Part shown: piece by piece, positions 42,755-51,358 of the stretch | How the letters are laid out: every line of letters starts with the position of its first letter | How positions within the stretch are numbered: position 1 is the first letter of the stretch | Assembly: GCF_000368965.1 (NCBI RefSeq) | Contig: NZ_KB849780.1 | Coordinates: 1,116,145 to 1,180,144 of the forward strand | Direction of reading: 5' to 3' | DNA from: Acinetobacter calcoaceticus DSM 30006 = CIP 81.8 | GTDB taxonomy: Bacteria > Pseudomonadota > Gammaproteobacteria > Pseudomonadales > Moraxellaceae | DNA: 64,000 nucleotides | The notes under the pieces: model-generated | What the model was told of the DNA's origin: nothing | What the model saw: the letters and a program-made list of their open reading frames with translations, nothing else | Database searches by the model: none | Position numbers and translations under genes: made by a program

Positions 42755-44041
42755 TTAAGCCATACCCCGAATCCGCCTGACCTGAACAATCCGTTTAATA
42801 ATCGGGAACCGTTTCGCTAATGGATAGCCACCTGCATCACCTACGTGGTCCAAACCTGATTTCTTGTCAGGCATTCCAACGTCATCATAAATCTGCTGTT
42901 CCAGTGTCTCGGTAAACCGTGGGCACTTATAAGTATTAACCTTTAACGTCCGTTCTCCATCACCATTCAAGATCAAAGCATTCACGGCATTTAAACGGTC
43001 TTTAATGGTCGGGTTAGTATTATTCACCTCTACCCGTAAACCATGCTGCCTTAAAATGGCATGATCTGATTCACTGCTATTTTTTGATGAAGTAGATTGC
43101 CCCGCAGCATCAGGAATAATCGTAATTTCATGATCAGGGAAACGTTCAATAATCAGTTTGGCCATAGTTGGCGTATCACGAACTCCTACCAGCTCATTCA
43201 GCGCCAGAGGTTTACCGTCACGGATCACATACACCACGGCGGCCATTTTCAGAACGTTAAAGTCCATACCGATAATTAAAGGTTCATTCGGCTTAATCTC
43301 TTCATCGGTATGGTTGAGCCTACGGTCAAAATCAGGATAAACAGCACCGCTGGTTAAGTTAACGAACTGCCCACGTAAATATGCCTCAATGAGCTGAGGC
43401 GGATAGGATTCCCGTAAAGATGCAATATAGTCATCTGGTAGATTGGCCTCATTGTCATAGGTTGAAGCCTGAATCATTCCATAGAGCTTTCGTTTGGCCT
43501 CTGATTTATTCGCCTCTTTAACGAATTGCTCGTAGGTAAATTTAAAACCTTCCGGTGTAGTCGCTACATCAATACCATTCAACAAACCTGCCTGTTTAAA
43601 GCGCATACGTGCGATGATCTTACGCCATGCTTGCTGAGCTTTGTGGGTAGCCATAACATCGAGCTCATCAATCAGTGCATGACCAATCTTAAAACCGACA
43701 ATTGTTGCCGGCTTCTCCATAGACCGGCAGATAATCGTGCTTCGATACTGACGACCATAATAAAGATCGACCTCTTTATTAGACTCATAGATTTTGGTCT
43801 TTAACCCCCAATCAAAAGCAACCTCATCAACTGTCGGATAAAAGATATCCCGAATCTGAGGATATGTCGGTGCAAAGTAGCCCAGCCTAACTTTGGGAAA
43901 CTCCCAAGCCTTATGACATAAAGAACCACAACCCACCCAAGTTTTTCCACCACCAAATCCTGATATAAATGCCCTGAATTTGTTTTCCATTTGAAGAAAT
44001 CTAGCCTGAGGCACATTCAGCGTCGGATTGATGTTCGGCAT
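42755..44041 (-). CDS. terL: Terminase large subunit
   Basis: I start at the ATG at 44041. The 428-aa protein has a Walker A-type loop (ISGFGGGKTWVG) and a Walker B region (IGHALIDELD). The C-terminal RNase H-like nuclease carries GMDFNVLKM and DAAGQS. It cuts concatemeric DNA and pumps it into the head. It overlaps the small-subunit gene by 41 bp. Confidence 0.93.
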   Translation of the reverse strand: MPNINPTLNVPQARFLQMENKFRAFISGFGGGKTWVGCGSLCHKAWEFPKVRLGYFAPTYPQIRDIFYPTVDEVAFDWGLKTKIYESNKEVDLYYGRQYRSTIICRSMEKPATIVGFKIGHALIDELDVMATHKAQQAWRKIIARMRFKQAGLLNGIDVATTPEGFKFTYEQFVKEANKSEAKRKLYGMIQASTYDNEANLPDDYIASLRESYPPQLIEAYLRGQFVNLTSGAVYPDFDRRLNHTDEEIKPNEPLIIGMDFNVLKMAAVVYVIRDGKPLALNELVGVRDTPTMAKLIIERFPDHEITIIPDAAGQSTSSKNSSESDHAILRQHGLRVEVNNTNPTIKDRLNAVNALILNGDGERTLKVNTYKCPRFTETLEQQIYDDVGMPDKKSGLDHVGDAGGYPLAKRFPIIKRIVQVRRIRGMA

Positions 44042-44522
44042 CTTTTTTACTCGCATCTACAACTTGAATAGTTACCTTGACTGGTGTTGGATCATCTGCG
44101 CCTTCACCATCGCCTGTCCTGATCTTTTCAACCTCAAGCTGCTTTAACTCAATATTTAGGAGTGTTAAGTCATGGCCCTGCATTTCTTCCCGAACCTGTT
44201 TAATCACACCTTGCTTCATTAGCCGGTTGCTCTTCCAGCCTTCATAGATCTTCTGAAGTTCTTTAATGCGATAGGCTTTATTAGCAAGTGGAATGTCATA
44301 AATATTCTTTTGGAAATCCGCTCTGGTTTTATTAAACAAAGTCACCAGTTTCTTGCTTAGGTTTTTCCCCGTTGCTTTTGTTGGGTCATATAAAGCCACC
44401 TGCTGACGTTCAATTTCGATGTTAAATTCTTGCTTTACAGCATCTGCCACCTGTTGAGGGGTTTCAAAGCAGGCAAGAGACTGAACTATAAAGATTTTTA
44501 CAGGCTCTCTTAGTGTTGCCAT
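44001..44522 (-). CDS. terS: Terminase small subunit (DUF2280)
   Basis: The 173-aa protein (MATLREPVKIFIVQSLACFE, TPQQVADAVKQEFNIEIERQ) matches DUF2280. An N-terminal HTH-like part probably binds the pac or cos site, and a helical middle part makes the ring. It partly overlaps the large-subunit gene, and the two genes are probably translated together. Confidence 0.88.
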   Translation of the reverse strand: MATLREPVKIFIVQSLACFETPQQVADAVKQEFNIEIERQQVALYDPTKATGKNLSKKLVTLFNKTRADFQKNIYDIPLANKAYRIKELQKIYEGWKSNRLMKQGVIKQVREEMQGHDLTLLNIELKQLEVEKIRTGDGEGADDPTPVKVTIQVVDASKKDAEHQSDAECASG

Positions 44523-44560
44523 ACTTGCCCCTTCGTAAAGCTACGTAAAGCAAAACAGGC

Positions 44561-44582
44561 AAAAAAAAGAGCCTTATGGCTC
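44561..44582 (-). terminator. Terminator-like hairpin
   Basis: GAGCC / GGCTC with U8 on the minus strand, upstream of the small terminase gene. Confidence 0.65.
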
Positions 44583-45222
44583 AATTGATTACGCAGTTTC
44601 CGCAGCATTTGGAAATATCTAAATTTGAAACAAACGGCGGATTCTTCGCAACCTCAACAAGACGTTTTACGCTCTTACTTGCTCCCCACCGTTTGGTTAC
44701 ACCAATAAACTCTTCGACATCGTGACCAGCTAAATAGTGCTTAGGTAAACCAGTTGAACTACTAAAGAGCATTTCACCATCTTCGTCACGTTCTACACCT
44801 ATATGGTAAAGCTCGTGCTCAAGCAAAGCGCAGAATTCACTATCATTAGCTTTATCGCAAAATGTGGCATCGATCGTAATCAGGTAAGTTGGTACAAATC
44901 CGAACCAGTCCCGCATCTGTTGCTCTTGTCTAGCTTTACGCCAGCCACCTACATTAAACATAACCTTTTCACACTGCCCAAGAACCATGGCTTGTTTGCT
45001 TTTAAATGCTGATGAAGCCCAAGCAAATGCCAAGAACTCTTCATTATCATGAAGCAGCTCAGCAATATGATCATGGTCTGGATTGTGAAGTGGTCCACCA
45101 AGTGTAAGAAAATTGGCAACAACCCATTCCTTTAATTCTGGTGCAGGTTTTAAACGAATTGCTTCATTCTCTTCGGCTTTATCAATCAAGTCCTGTGGAG
45201 GAAATGGTCTGATCTGCTCCAT
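44581..45222 (-). CDS. Putative phage metallopeptidase (HExxH)
   Basis: I start at the ATG at 45222, after GCGAGAA. The 213-aa protein carries LLEHELYHIGVERDEDGE (HExxH zinc motif) and a second His-rich part (HYLAGHDVEEFIGV), and ends in a Cys-rich tail (SKCCGNCVIN). It matches the PhageMetallopep family found just before terminase genes. Substrate unknown. Confidence 0.82.
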   Translation of the reverse strand: MEQIRPFPPQDLIDKAEENEAIRLKPAPELKEWVVANFLTLGGPLHNPDHDHIAELLHDNEEFLAFAWASSAFKSKQAMVLGQCEKVMFNVGGWRKARQEQQMRDWFGFVPTYLITIDATFCDKANDSEFCALLEHELYHIGVERDEDGEMLFSSSTGLPKHYLAGHDVEEFIGVTKRWGASKSVKRLVEVAKNPPFVSNLDISKCCGNCVIN

Positions 45223-45631
45223 TTTCAATTCTCGCTAATTCGCTTTTTATCCAGTTGATTGCATAACCTGATTCAATTTGATGAGGTTCTAGGCGTTCAA
45301 ATAAATAACCTCTATCGATAGCAAGATCATACTTACACAATACATTTGCTATCTTTCTACCACCGCGACCAACTGCCCAAGGGCTACCAGCAATTTCTAT
45401 AAGTACATTCAACTTCACAATATAAAAATCGAACCGCCAATTTTTAGTTGAATCAAATTGAAATTTTCTTCGGTATCCAATTCGATGTTCTTCTAGTTCT
45501 TGAAATAGGACTTCTTCAGCTTCCAGATACTTTTCTTTAGCCTTAGGCAATGGTCTGCTTTTAGATTTTATTTTAAGTTCTTTTTTTCTTGTAAGCCAAA
45601 AGTATTCTTTATTGTCCATTTTTTCATCCAT
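45182..45631 (-). CDS. Vsr/DUF559-like PD-(D/E)XK nuclease
   Basis: I start at the ATG at 45631. The 149-aa protein has the core NWRFDFYIVKLNVLIEIAGS, then PWAVGRGGRKIANVLCKYD. It is clearly related to the nuclease at 53904-54308 (WRADF...VEVEGG...GGGRH), though divergent. The fold resembles Vsr and DUF559 endonucleases. Its ribosome-binding GGAGG is the 3' arm of the hairpin at 45638-45651. A role in packaging or DNA branching is possible. Confidence 0.75.
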   Translation of the reverse strand: MDEKMDNKEYFWLTRKKELKIKSKSRPLPKAKEKYLEAEEVLFQELEEHRIGYRRKFQFDSTKNWRFDFYIVKLNVLIEIAGSPWAVGRGGRKIANVLCKYDLAIDRGYLFERLEPHQIESGYAINWIKSELARIENGADQTISSTGLD

Positions 45632-45651
45632 AAAAAACCTCCCGAAGGAGG
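45632..45651 (-). terminator. Hairpin whose 3' arm is also a ribosome-binding site
   Basis: CCTCC-CGAA-GGAGG (45638-45651). On the minus strand the distal arm reads GGGAGG, then U6 and AUG, so one element may end transcription and start translation. Confidence 0.7.
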
Positions 45652-45671
45652 TCAAGTTTATATTTTTAAAT

Positions 45672-46394
45672 CTATTTTAGAGTTTTTGTTTTTTCCCACT
45701 CAATTTTCAATAATTTTCGGATTTCTGCTCGGAAATTATTATAATCGCTATCAATTAATCCTCGTATATTTTCACTATTATCAATTGCTAAACATTTTGG
45801 GAACTGAACTCTGATAATTTCATGAATATTACTCATTAATTGGAGAATTATTTGCTCATTAAGACCTTTAGGATTAAGTAAAAACTCAATTTTCAAAGAT
45901 ATTCTTGTAATATTTATACTCTCTTGAGCTGAATTTTCTAGAAACAATTCATTGTCAACTTTTACTCTTGATCTAATCTCTTGTCTTTTCTTTATATACA
46001 AACTACTCATTTTAGACAAACTTTCTAAATAGAGAGTTGAGGTATCACGTAAGTCGTTTAACCAAACCTGCCTGCTCTGAAACACCAACTCCTTTCTTTT
46101 TAGCTCTTCTTGCATTGCTAAAGATTCTTTGTTGGATTTGATCAGCTCATTTGTATTAACTTTAGCCGCTTCGATACTTGCAATAATTTGCTCGACAGTA
46201 ATTTCAAATGATTTAGTTGTTAAATCAAAACTCTTTTTACCATACCACCATGCTAGGAAAACCCCCACTAAGGCAAGAATAATCCCTACCAAAGCAGCAA
46301 TAACAAATGAATAAATTGCCGTTGTATCTGTAGATGCAAAAACAAATCTGGTGTTTTCATTTGTTTGAATAATTTTTTGAGGAAGCATTTGCAT
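45672..46394 (-). CDS. Single-TM coiled-coil membrane protein
   Basis: The 240-aa protein has one membrane helix at about residues 28-51 (FVIAALVGIILALVGVFLAW), then a long coiled coil (EQIIASIEAAKVNTNELIK) and a helical domain. Family unknown. It is AT-rich and lies between the late leader and the packaging genes, flanked by strong hairpins. This is a typical cargo slot. Confidence 0.65.
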   Translation of the reverse strand: MQMLPQKIIQTNENTRFVFASTDTTAIYSFVIAALVGIILALVGVFLAWWYGKKSFDLTTKSFEITVEQIIASIEAAKVNTNELIKSNKESLAMQEELKRKELVFQSRQVWLNDLRDTSTLYLESLSKMSSLYIKKRQEIRSRVKVDNELFLENSAQESINITRISLKIEFLLNPKGLNEQIILQLMSNIHEIIRVQFPKCLAIDNSENIRGLIDSDYNNFRAEIRKLLKIEWEKTKTLK

Positions 46395-46455
46395 ATTTTA
46401 GTATGTAATTAAAAAAGTAAATTAATTATATGCTGGATATTGAGTTTTTAAAGTA

Positions 46456-46495
46456 AAAAGCCCCGCTAATAATAGATATTTAGCGGGGCTTTTTT
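46456..46495. terminator. Strong bidirectional terminator
   Basis: A perfect 14-bp stem, AAAAGCCCCGCTAA (46456-46469) / TTAGCGGGGCTTTT (46480-46493), with T-runs on both strands. It is the strongest hairpin of the late region and lies just past the late promoter, so it should block transcription unless polymerase is modified. Confidence 0.85.
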
Positions 46496-46606
46496 GCATC
46501 GTAATAAGTCCGGCAAACGATAAAACTAGTTTTTAGGTGCTCTTAAGATATCTAATAGTAATTTTGACTTTTCATGTAGATGTGAGCCTAAAGTATTTAA
46601 TCATCT

Positions 46607-46831
46607 TTAAGGATAATCGTATCTCACCACAAGTGCAGTTCTATCGCCCAAAAGGTAGGTACTATTACCTAAATTATGAACCTCTAATTTTTTATGAGGT
46701 GGTAGGAGTTGAACAAGGAAATATCCTTCACTATTTTGATGATAGATATTTATGGTAGCTCCTGTTCTTTCTTGTACCTCTACTAATTCTTCTTCGGTAC
46801 CATCTTCGTATCTAACTCGTACTTTACCCAT
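46607..46831 (-). CDS. 74-aa protein, first gene after the late promoter
   Basis: ATG at 46831 follows AAGGGGATAATA. The protein (MGKVRVRYEDGTEEELVEVQ, then ATINIYHQNSEGYFLVQL) is beta-rich and of unknown family. It is the first open frame downstream of the late promoter. It could be structural or regulatory. Confidence 0.65.
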   Translation of the reverse strand: MGKVRVRYEDGTEEELVEVQERTGATINIYHQNSEGYFLVQLLPPHKKLEVHNLGNSTYLLGDRTALVVRYDYP

Positions 46832-46875
46832 TATTATCCCCTTAATTATTGGAAATATATTTATATCATAGAATG

Positions 46876-46904
46876 CAAAAAAGCCCATCTATTGATGAGC
46901 TTTT
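46876..46904 (-). terminator. Terminator-like hairpin in the late leader
   Basis: AAGCCCATC (46881-46889) / GATGAGCTT (46894-46902) with one mismatch, U-rich on the minus strand. It lies between the late promoter and the first gene, where an antitermination site is expected. Confidence 0.6.
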
Positions 46905-46913
46905 AAAATATAG

Positions 46914-47054
46914 CCACATTCGTGGTATCAAAATTAATTGCATTTGCAAACGCATTTCAATAAGAATCGATAAATCACATTCGTGATATTAAGTAAATTA
47001 CTTACACTTCGACCACTATAACGCAAAAATAGCATTTACCCTGTACAGGGTCAA
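46914..47054 (-). promoter_or_regulatory. Probable late promoter and leader with operator-like palindromes
   Basis: On the minus strand TTGACC (47054-47049), a 17-bp spacer and TATTTT (47031-47026) make a strong promoter. The perfect palindrome ACCCTGTACAGGGT (47038-47051) overlaps the -35 and looks like an operator. The leader holds two copies of CACATTCGTG (46915-46924 and 46976-46985), each extended to a 12-bp palindrome with different outer bases (CC/GG and TC/GA). They may bind a regulator or act in the RNA as antitermination signals. Confidence 0.72.
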
Positions 47055-47083
47055 GTTCTGAAGTCCTAAACGATTCAATTATC

Positions 47084-47995
47084 TCAAACACCTAAGATTT
47101 TTTTAACTACAAGAGCATCATCCAAATATCCAACAATATAGTGAGGTTGGAAATACTGAGTTTTTGCCCTTAAATTCTGAATCTCTGGTTTAACATTATA
47201 TGGAGGGTTCGTTAATAAATAAGCCGAAACAAAGTCATCCGTATCATAAAAGTTAAACCAATCTCCTTTTAATGAAGAGGGTTTAGCACGATCTTTGAAA
47301 TAATCATAAAATACAGGGATGCCTAAAGGAGAGCCTAAAGTTACTAACCGAGAAATCTTATAAGAGGAATTTAAATGTTGTAGAGCATCCAAACAGACAG
47401 CACTACCAAGGGAATGCCCCACTAATACAATTTCTTCTTCCTTTGGATCCTCTTTTATCTTAGCCAGCAGCCTTTCTCTAACTTGTGATCTATATTGTTC
47501 ATTGCCAAGAAAAAGATTTGCCTCTTTAGCAAATATCTTAAGCACCCATGTATGAAGCTTTTTAAATCTACTCGTAATCTTGATTAGTGCCTTCGCACCT
47601 TTATCTATAAAGGAATATGGAGCTAAAGTACTTTTTAAATTAACAGGAATTCCTTCAATAGGTAATGTATCCATCTCATCAGTACTATCTCCCTCCATCG
47701 AATCAGCAATATTAATTAAAATATCCTGCTCATCTAATGACATATCATTAAAGTTTTTTTCGAAAGCATGGAATCCACTGGTCTGTAAATCAAACCATAC
47801 TTTATTTGAAGTCGGAATATTTAAGTATTCCTTTACCAGATCTCCATAGTAAATAAACTCAAATTTTGTTGTGGCTGGAACGTTCGGTATATGTGCCTGA
47901 AATACTCCCTCTAAGAAGGCCTCTATCCATATTTTTTTCAATGTTTCAGGATCCTTATCAGTCTGGTTGATCCCATGTACCATTATTATTTTCAT
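47084..47995 (-). CDS. Lipase-like alpha/beta hydrolase
   Basis: The 303-aa protein opens MKIIMVHGINQTDKDPETL (oxyanion HG). It has EEIVLVGHSLGSAVCLDAL (nucleophile Ser in GHSLG), DTDDFVSAY (probable Asp) and QPHYIVGYLDD (probable His). All three catalytic residues are present in the right order. No signal peptide is seen, so it would act in the cytoplasm. Similar hydrolases serve as effectors in phage defence and T6SS, but the substrate here is unknown. Confidence 0.78.
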   Translation of the reverse strand: MKIIMVHGINQTDKDPETLKKIWIEAFLEGVFQAHIPNVPATTKFEFIYYGDLVKEYLNIPTSNKVWFDLQTSGFHAFEKNFNDMSLDEQDILINIADSMEGDSTDEMDTLPIEGIPVNLKSTLAPYSFIDKGAKALIKITSRFKKLHTWVLKIFAKEANLFLGNEQYRSQVRERLLAKIKEDPKEEEIVLVGHSLGSAVCLDALQHLNSSYKISRLVTLGSPLGIPVFYDYFKDRAKPSSLKGDWFNFYDTDDFVSAYLLTNPPYNVKPEIQNLRAKTQYFQPHYIVGYLDDALVVKKILGV

Positions 47996-48109
47996 GACTT
48001 TATCCTTTTAATTATATTGAAATTTTATTATATTCTTTTAAATATTAAGTGCAAACATAAGCCAGTTCAAAGCATAATATTTATATTGAACTCATCTAAA
48101 ATAGTTTGA

Positions 48110-48520
48110 ATGAAATCTCTAGAAGTCGTTGCCGCAGTCATCCAACACCAGGATAAAATTTTATGTGCACTTAAAGGTGAGCATAAGTACCCCTATTTAT
48201 CGAATAAGTATGAATTCCCAGGCGGCAAAGTCGAAGCTGAAGAAACACTCGAGCAAGCACTCATTCGAGAAATTAAAGAAGAGCTCAACCTGGATATTGA
48301 AGTAATAGAGTATCTATTAACTGTAGAGCACGCCTACCCCAACTTTAATATCGAGTTGGCCACTTTTATGTGCGTGACTAAGACTATTGAAGAATTGGCT
48401 TTAAGTGAGCACCAGGATGTACAATGGTGCACTATCGATGAATTAGAACAGCTCGACTGGGCTGCGGCTGATATCCCCATCGTGAAATACTTACTTGATA
48501 ATAAGACTGCAGCATGTTGA
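48110..48520 (+). CDS. Nudix hydrolase (MutT-like)
   Basis: The 136-aa protein carries the Nudix box GGKVEAEETLEQALIREIKE plus the following EL (positions about 41-63). It is closest in pattern to MutT/CTP pyrophosphohydrolases (NKYEFPGGKVE). It overlaps the SRA-HNH-like gene by 7 bp (ATGTTGA), so the two are coupled. Cleaning or modification of nucleotides, perhaps linked to the partner's target, is a reasonable guess. Confidence 0.88.
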   Translation: MKSLEVVAAVIQHQDKILCALKGEHKYPYLSNKYEFPGGKVEAEETLEQALIREIKEELNLDIEVIEYLLTVEHAYPNFNIELATFMCVTKTIEELALSEHQDVQWCTIDELEQLDWAAADIPIVKYLLDNKTAAC

Positions 48521-49332
48521 AAGATTTTAGACAATTAAAACCAGGTACCATTTTAGATAATGCTGGATTACGTGATTACTTCCTTTGCTCACCTCAGGGC
48601 GGAATGCGTCGCTCTAAAAAGACCAATACCCTTATCATTGTTTCCAACCATGTCGAGTCCATCTATGAAGATCGATGGATTGGTGATGAGCTGCATTACA
48701 CCGGGATGGGCCAGCTCGGTGACCAAGGATTAATAAGTCAAAATAGAACATTAGCTGAAAGCCAAACTAACGGCGTGTCTGTCCATCTTTTTGAAGTTTT
48801 TGTCGATAAAGAATATATCTACCAAGGTCCTGTTACTCTCGTAGCAGATCCATATCAAAAGATCCAACCTGATGCTAATAAACAAGATCGGTTAGTCTGG
48901 ATATTCCCGGTTAAATTGTCTGATTCAAATACGGCGATTAGCGTAGAGACCATAGAGCGAACTAGTCAGAAAAAGCAACGCAAGTATAAGAAGAAATCAA
49001 TTGAGCAATTGATGGCAGATGCTCACGCTACAGCACAAACGCAAGTTAGCTACCGTAATACCAAATCAAAATACTTTATCCGTTCCGACGCAATTGCCCA
49101 GCTTGCTAAGCGTTTAGCGAATGGCATTTGTCAGCTCTGTGAACAGCCTGCCCCTTTTAAAGACCAAAATGGTGAGCCCTACCTTGAAACTCACCATATT
49201 GAATGGTTAGCGCACGGTGGACCAGACACCGTCGAAAATACGGTAGCGCTTTGCCCGAATTGCCATAAGAAAATGCATGTCGTAAATGCTGAGGCTGATC
49301 GCTCAAAACTTAAAGGAATAAATCAACCTTGA
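48514..49332 (+). CDS. SRA/YDG-like plus HNH nuclease, type IV restriction candidate
   Basis: The 272-aa protein has an N-terminal SRA/YDG-like part (TILDNAGLRDYFLCSPQGGM, then DRWIGDELHYTGMGQLGDQ). A C-terminal HNH domain follows (CQLCEQPAPF, ETHHIEWLAHGGPDTVENTV, ALCPNCHKKMH). The combination matches type IV modification-dependent restriction enzymes, which cut DNA with modified bases. The Nudix gene in front is unusual. It is probably defence against phages with modified DNA. Confidence 0.82.
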   Translation: MLKDFRQLKPGTILDNAGLRDYFLCSPQGGMRRSKKTNTLIIVSNHVESIYEDRWIGDELHYTGMGQLGDQGLISQNRTLAESQTNGVSVHLFEVFVDKEYIYQGPVTLVADPYQKIQPDANKQDRLVWIFPVKLSDSNTAISVETIERTSQKKQRKYKKKSIEQLMADAHATAQTQVSYRNTKSKYFIRSDAIAQLAKRLANGICQLCEQPAPFKDQNGEPYLETHHIEWLAHGGPDTVENTVALCPNCHKKMHVVNAEADRSKLKGINQP

Positions 49333-49383
49333 TTTATTCCCACTCAATAAAAGTCTAATCAGAGTAAGTCTTATATTAAGGTT

Positions 49384-50409
49384 TCATAGACTAAAAACCG
49401 ATATGATTATAAAACACTCAATTGCAAGAATCATTGCTATTGCAAAAAACCGATGACTATTATGGGTTAATTTCTTAAAAAATAAACTTAATGAACGAAT
49501 AGCAATTACAGTATAGGTACTAGCGACAATAGAGGTTATAACAATAAAGCCACCAACTAATCCCCTTAAACTCATAAAATTTGAAACCCATATGGAAAAA
49601 ATTAATACAAAAGCAAGAGTAACAATTAAAATAAGATTAAATTTTAGCCAATACGATGCCTTCTTACCATCAAGAATTCCAGATAAAATGATAGAAAATA
49701 CAATAGTTAAACAAATAATAAAAAACCAATGAATAAATTTTTCATCAAAATTAAATTTATAATTTTTTTCTATGACATGAAATATTAGCATCACCGAAGC
49801 AAACAATGGAAAAAGTGTAACTTGTGCGCACACTTCCCTTGTTACTTCTGCATCGAACTCTTCAGAAATAACATTAGCAGTCAATTTATTATTTAATTGA
49901 CTAACTGGCGTATTTACATTGTTACTTTTTAATGTAAATGACCTAACGTTTTCTATTTCATCATCATTTTTTTTCAACTTATAAAATGGCTTTGTCTCAT
50001 TTTTCACTCTTTCCCAGTCATGCTTTAAAAGTAATGAAATTTTAAATTGAAGCTGCTTTTTCAAATTAATGATATCATTTTGGTTTGACTCTAAAAGCTT
50101 ATCTAACAATTCTAGTATATTACGATCATACCTATCTATTATATTTATTCTTGAAATAAACTGTGCTCTAATCTCAAGTTTTTTCTCATCATTTAAAGTT
50201 TTTACATCAAGCGAGCTTACCTCTTCCAACCACTTGCGTAGATATGTACGCCATTCTTTACGTTCTTTCGTAATACACTCAATTTCTATCACTCTTTCAT
50301 CTTTTCTTAATTTAAGAAAAGAAATGATCCAACCAATAAAAATCGTAATAGCACTACCAAATGCGGCCCAAGAGAACGAAGAAATATCCAAATTCACACC
50401 TAATTTCAA
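49384..50409 (-). CDS. Multi-TM membrane protein with coiled coil
   Basis: The 341-aa protein has an N-terminal membrane helix (about residues 17-33) and a cytoplasmic helical part to about 190. About four C-terminal helices follow (VTLFPLFASVMLIFHVI and later). Family unknown. It is last in the run 53360 to 49384 on the minus strand and lies 25 bp from the LPO_1073-like gene. Very AT-rich, so acquired late. A membrane effector is possible. Confidence 0.65.
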   Translation of the reverse strand: MKLGVNLDISSFSWAAFGSAITIFIGWIISFLKLRKDERVIEIECITKERKEWRTYLRKWLEEVSSLDVKTLNDEKKLEIRAQFISRINIIDRYDRNILELLDKLLESNQNDIINLKKQLQFKISLLLKHDWERVKNETKPFYKLKKNDDEIENVRSFTLKSNNVNTPVSQLNNKLTANVISEEFDAEVTREVCAQVTLFPLFASVMLIFHVIEKNYKFNFDEKFIHWFFIICLTIVFSIILSGILDGKKASYWLKFNLILIVTLAFVLIFSIWVSNFMSLRGLVGGFIVITSIVASTYTVIAIRSLSLFFKKLTHNSHRFFAIAMILAIECFIIISVFSL

Positions 50410-50434
50410 TAAATTTAATAATTTAACTTTATGT

Positions 50435-51358
50435 CTATTCTAAATATTCAAAATTTCTATATTTTTCAAATACTTTATATAACCCCTTACTCTTCAAATA
50501 GCTATCTGCAATTTTTTCTTCAATAAAGGATAATGAAACAAAGTTGTTTTTGAATATTTCATCATAAGTTTTTAGAAAAACAAAATAGTTCTTCGATATA
50601 TCAAATATTAATTTATCTAATTCCTCCTCCTTAATTTTATATTTTACAATCTCAGAATTATTAATTTTAGTATGCAACATTCCTGTAGAAGAGTAAGAGA
50701 ATGGTGAATTATCAAAATGTAAAAGACCTGAAGATTCTAAATATTTAGCTTGGATATAACTTAAATCAAAAGCCTCATTCACTACTTCACCAAAAAAACT
50801 AACACCATTGTCTATCTTTTTTAATATAAGTATTAGTTTTTTTTCATCAATTGAAGAAAATAAATCAATAGAAGGTAAAAAATTATTAACAATTCGAATA
50901 AAAGCTAATAGTTCAATATGAGCTTTAGTTAGTTTATCTATTACAGTGACGGCCTGATTACATATTAAATTATCAAAATCATTTGAAGTCTTAGATATCC
51001 TATTCTGAATTAGCTCAATTAATATTTCTGTATGTGCTTTATCTCCATTTCTAGCAATTTTTGTCACAACATCATTCAAAAGAAACTGAACGTCAGGATC
51101 TGAAAATTTATCAATTAGAATTGTCTCAACATTCTCTTCAATTTCTTTTTTTAATCTTTTAGCAAAAATTTCTATATTTTGTTCTGCCTGTTGTGCAGCA
51201 GCATCCCTTAATCGTGGAAAATTTGACTCAAAGAGTCCTAAACAATAGATCTCAACTTCCTTTGGCTTCAATCCCTGTTCAATAGTCAAATTCTGAATTA
51301 CATCTGCTTGTACAGCTGTGGAATTATTTTCAGCAGCTTGTTTTTTATTTATCCACAT
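50435..51358 (-). CDS. LPO_1073/Vpar_1526-like protein
   Basis: I start at the ATG at 51358, after GGAAACGATA. The 307-aa protein starts with a strand-like motif, NSTAVQADVIQNLTIEQGLK, then KEVEIYCLGLFESNFPRLRD. It matches the LPO_1073/Vpar_1526 group as I recall it. The rest is helical. The start overlaps the end of the small membrane gene, whose C-terminus repeats the same motif. The pair is a good defence candidate. Confidence 0.72.
   Translation of the reverse strand: MWINKKQAAENNSTAVQADVIQNLTIEQGLKPKEVEIYCLGLFESNFPRLRDAAAQQAEQNIEIFAKRLKKEIEENVETILIDKFSDPDVQFLLNDVVTKIARNGDKAHTEILIELIQNRISKTSNDFDNLICNQAVTVIDKLTKAHIELLAFIRIVNNFLPSIDLFSSIDEKKLILILKKIDNGVSFFGEVVNEAFDLSYIQAKYLESSGLLHFDNSPFSYSSTGMLHTKINNSEIVKYKIKEEELDKLIFDISKNYFVFLKTYDEIFKNNFVSLSFIEEKIADSYLKSKGLYKVFEKYRNFEYLE

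Noticed and set aside
46537..46758. 73-aa plus-strand frame
   Set aside because: Antisense to the 46607-46831 gene, which has a strong ribosome-binding site and fits the operon.
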